From Thermoprotei archaeon (GTDB lineage: Archaea; Thermoproteota; Thermoprotei; QMSL01; B3-G16), in contig JAGGUS010000192.1 of assembly GCA_021158375.1 (NCBI GenBank), positions 1 through 6,279 of the forward strand: a DNA stretch of 6,279 nucleotides, in the 5' to 3' direction. Below, one piece after another: positions 4,384 through 6,279 of this stretch (position 1 is its first letter; the number at the start of each line of letters is the position of its first letter). The notes under the pieces were generated by a model. That model did not search any database. It saw only the letters and a list, made by a program, of their open reading frames with translations, and was not told where the DNA came from. Made by a program: the position numbers and the translations under genes.

Positions 4384-6279
4384 ATGAGGAGGAAACTATA
4401 TTTCATATTAATCATTATGTTAATTATACCGCTTACTTCTATAGTTCTTCTGATGAAGTTAAGGTATACCAAAAAGGGCCAGATGGCGAGTGTGACAAGC
4501 CCTCCACATCCGAGGATATACTTCACTAGGGGAGACCTTGAGAAAATAAAAGAGAGATGTAGTAAAGGAATTTTCAAAAAGGAATTTGAAGACATGGTAA
4601 GATATGCAGATCATAGTATGGGGAAGGGACCATTTGAGAATGGATGGGCAAATGCGAAGTATCTCAGGCTTTATGCATTCCTTTATGCTATCACAGGCAA
4701 TAAGGATTATGCTGAAGAAGCGAAAAGATATATGGACTGGTTTATTAGTAGGTGGCAGAAACTCGATGTGTTCCAAGTTGCTGAAGGGATAGAGAGTGTT
4801 GCTGAGGGATATGATTGGTGTTATGATGCTCTTACTAGTTTTGAAAAGAAGAAGTATGGAAAGGGACTACTCGATATGTGCATATGGATGAAGGAGAAAG
4901 CATGGAGGCACAGCGATTACTGTAACCATGTATACTTTGAGAAACTCAGAATACTATATGGTGTTATAGCACTATATAACGAGGGTATTAACGATGAATT
5001 AGTTAACATCTATTTAAGCTATTGTGAATCGTTAATTAAGAACCATCTTATACCAGCAAGCAATAAAGTGGCAGGAGAAGATGGTGGCTGGTGTGAGGGT
5101 GTAGGTTATGAGAAGATGACCGCACCATATCTAGCTATGGCTTTAGAAGCTTGGAGAGTTTTTACTGGAGAAAACTTATTTCCAAATTCTACGTTCCTTA
5201 AGAAGTTGGCGGTATGGAACATATATTGTATAAGACCTGATTGGAAGTACGTTAAGGCACATGATACCAAGACATATGACGTACGACAGGCGTCATTCAA
5301 TAGGCCATATATGGTTCTACTTGCTTCAAGATATAACGATCCATATGCTCAATGGCTAGTTAACTTAAGACCTTACAAGGAAGGGGAATGGACTGGAGAA
5401 AACCTCCTAAAGATATACGACATACTCTGGTACAATCCTAATATAACGGAGGCTAAGCCCTCAAGTTTGCCATTGAGTAAGTACTTTAGAGGACTGGGTT
5501 GGGTCATTATGAGGAGTGGTTGGAGAGAAAACGATACCTATGCTCTTTTTGAATGCGGTAAATATTATGCTGGCCATCAACATTTAGATCAAGGAAACTT
5601 TGTGATCTTAGGTAAAGGAGGGTATTTAGTGATAGACAGCGGTTATTATGATTCGTGGGGTTCTTCACATCATAAGAATTATTACAGGAGGACTATAGCG
5701 CATAACACCATCATAATATATGATCCAAAGGAGGGTTTTGATTCCCTATCTAATGATGGCGGACAGATGCTAATTGATCCACCTCGTTTCGTAGACGAAC
5801 CGGTTCCTGAACCTGGTAAGATAATAAAGTATGAGGATAAGGGCACGTATGTTGGCATAGTAGGGAACATTACCAACGCCTATTCATATAGAAAATTACG
5901 GAGGTTTGTGCGAACCTTTATCTATGTAAGGCCTAATACATTCATAATCTATGATATAGTCGATGTCCCTAAGGAGCGATACAAGGAGCTCGATGTAAAG
6001 TGGCTCCTACATTCAATAAATGAACCAAAAGTATTCGGTGATATTATAAGGAGGGAAGAGGGAAAAACTACCTATAAGGGAAATGAATTCATTATAGACC
6101 ATAACACGGGCGAGCTCTTAGGGATAGTATTTATCCCTAGTGAGGGTAATGCTATAATACATAAAGTAGGCGGACCAGGACATGAGTTTGATGTCGGGGG
6201 TGTAAACTATGCACCCTCAAGGAGAGACGAGGAAGCTGGTTCTTGGAGGATAGAGCTAGAAGATAAAGACAAGAAGGAT
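4384..6279 (+). CDS. Membrane-anchored heparinase II/III-like protein (3' end beyond the window)
   Basis: A single frame stays open for 632 codons to the last base, so the C-terminus is missing. MRRK followed by a hydrophobic stretch (5-24) is an uncleaved anchor or signal peptide without a lipobox cysteine, placing the rest outside the cell. PPHPRIYFTRGDLEKIKER (40-58) opens an alpha/alpha-barrel region (about 42-350) typical of alginate-lyase/heparinase-like proteins, with GEDGGWCEGVGYE at 231-243. The heparinase II/III beta-sandwich (Pfam PF07940) starts near 365 and holds YAGHQHLDQGNF (395-406; H398, H400, D402), YLVIDSGYYDSWGSSHH (414-430) and YYRRTIAHNTIIIYDP (433-448; H440, N441). Characterised relatives cleave uronic-acid polysaccharides by beta-elimination; catalysis and substrate are not proven here. 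The start ATG 4384 lacks a Shine-Dalgarno but fits a leaderless transcript. The TIM-barrel sugar enzyme upstream could process its products. Confidence 0.87.
   Translation, partial: MRRKLYFILIIMLIIPLTSIVLLMKLRYTKKGQMASVTSPPHPRIYFTRGDLEKIKERCSKGIFKKEFEDMVRYADHSMGKGPFENGWANAKYLRLYAFLYAITGNKDYAEEAKRYMDWFISRWQKLDVFQVAEGIESVAEGYDWCYDALTSFEKKKYGKGLLDMCIWMKEKAWRHSDYCNHVYFEKLRILYGVIALYNEGINDELVNIYLSYCESLIKNHLIPASNKVAGEDGGWCEGVGYEKMTAPYLAMALEAWRVFTGENLFPNSTFLKKLAVWNIYCIRPDWKYVKAHDTKTYDVRQASFNRPYMVLLASRYNDPYAQWLVNLRPYKEGEWTGENLLKIYDILWYNPNITEAKPSSLPLSKYFRGLGWVIMRSGWRENDTYALFECGKYYAGHQHLDQGNFVILGKGGYLVIDSGYYDSWGSSHHKNYYRRTIAHNTIIIYDPKEGFDSLSNDGGQMLIDPPRFVDEPVPEPGKIIKYEDKGTYVGIVGNITNAYSYRKLRRFVRTFIYVRPNTFIIYDIVDVPKERYKELDVKWLLHSINEPKVFGDIIRREEGKTTYKGNEFIIDHNTGELLGIVFIPSEGNAIIHKVGGPGHEFDVGGVNYAPSRRDEEAGSWRIELEDKDKKD

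Noticed and set aside
4314..4776. Two minus-strand open frames (93 and 105 codons) and a short plus-strand one at 4604-4792
   Set aside because: All overlap the start of the heparinase-like gene, whose own frame has clear family motifs. The overlapping frames show no domain.
5106..5876. Minus-strand open frames at 5106-5300 and 5682-5876
   Set aside because: They sit opposite the conserved core of the heparinase-like protein and look like chance frames.

Overview
This window looks like a piece of a low-GC archaeal chromosome, most likely a thermophilic Thermoproteota (crenarchaeal) genome. The reasons are: TATA-box promoters about 26 bp before transcript starts, some transcripts that look leaderless or nearly so, TTG starts with GGTGA/AGGTG-type Shine-Dalgarno sequences, heavy use of AGG/AGA and ATA codons, a canonical archaeal C/D box sRNA, and a membrane-anchored COG2512-type winged-helix regulator. 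No species can be named from the sequence alone. No rRNA, tRNA, CRISPR array or mobile element was seen.

Left part (1-2243) is a one-carbon block. The N-terminal 102 codons of serine hydroxymethyltransferase (glyA) run leftward out of the window. Divergent from it, a polytopic membrane protein resembling an ECF-transporter S component is followed immediately, in the same reading frame, by a methylenetetrahydrofolate reductase (MetF-type) whose N-terminus carries a four-cysteine MetV/MTHFR_C-like motif. That cysteine motif begins upstream of the first ATG, and a strong Shine-Dalgarno sequence points to an ATT start at 1221. SHMT and MetF are consecutive steps (serine to methylene- to methyl-carrier), so the membrane protein between them is a candidate importer of a pterin/folate-like cofactor or a related metabolite.

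Middle part (2244-3467): in the gap between convergent genes, the minus strand encodes a near-perfect C/D box sRNA (C, D', C' and D boxes, guides of 13 and 12 nt) with its own TATA box. To its right, also on the minus strand, lies a secreted-domain/one-transmembrane/winged-helix regulator with nine N-X-T sequons, all on the predicted outside.

Right part (3468-6279): two plus-strand genes, divergent from the regulator. The first is a xylose-isomerase-like TIM-barrel protein (sugar phosphate isomerase/epimerase family). The second is a long heparinase II/III-like protein with an N-terminal membrane anchor, still open at the window edge. Together with the regulator they could form a small glycan-sensing, cleaving and sugar-processing locus; that link is inferred from gene order only.
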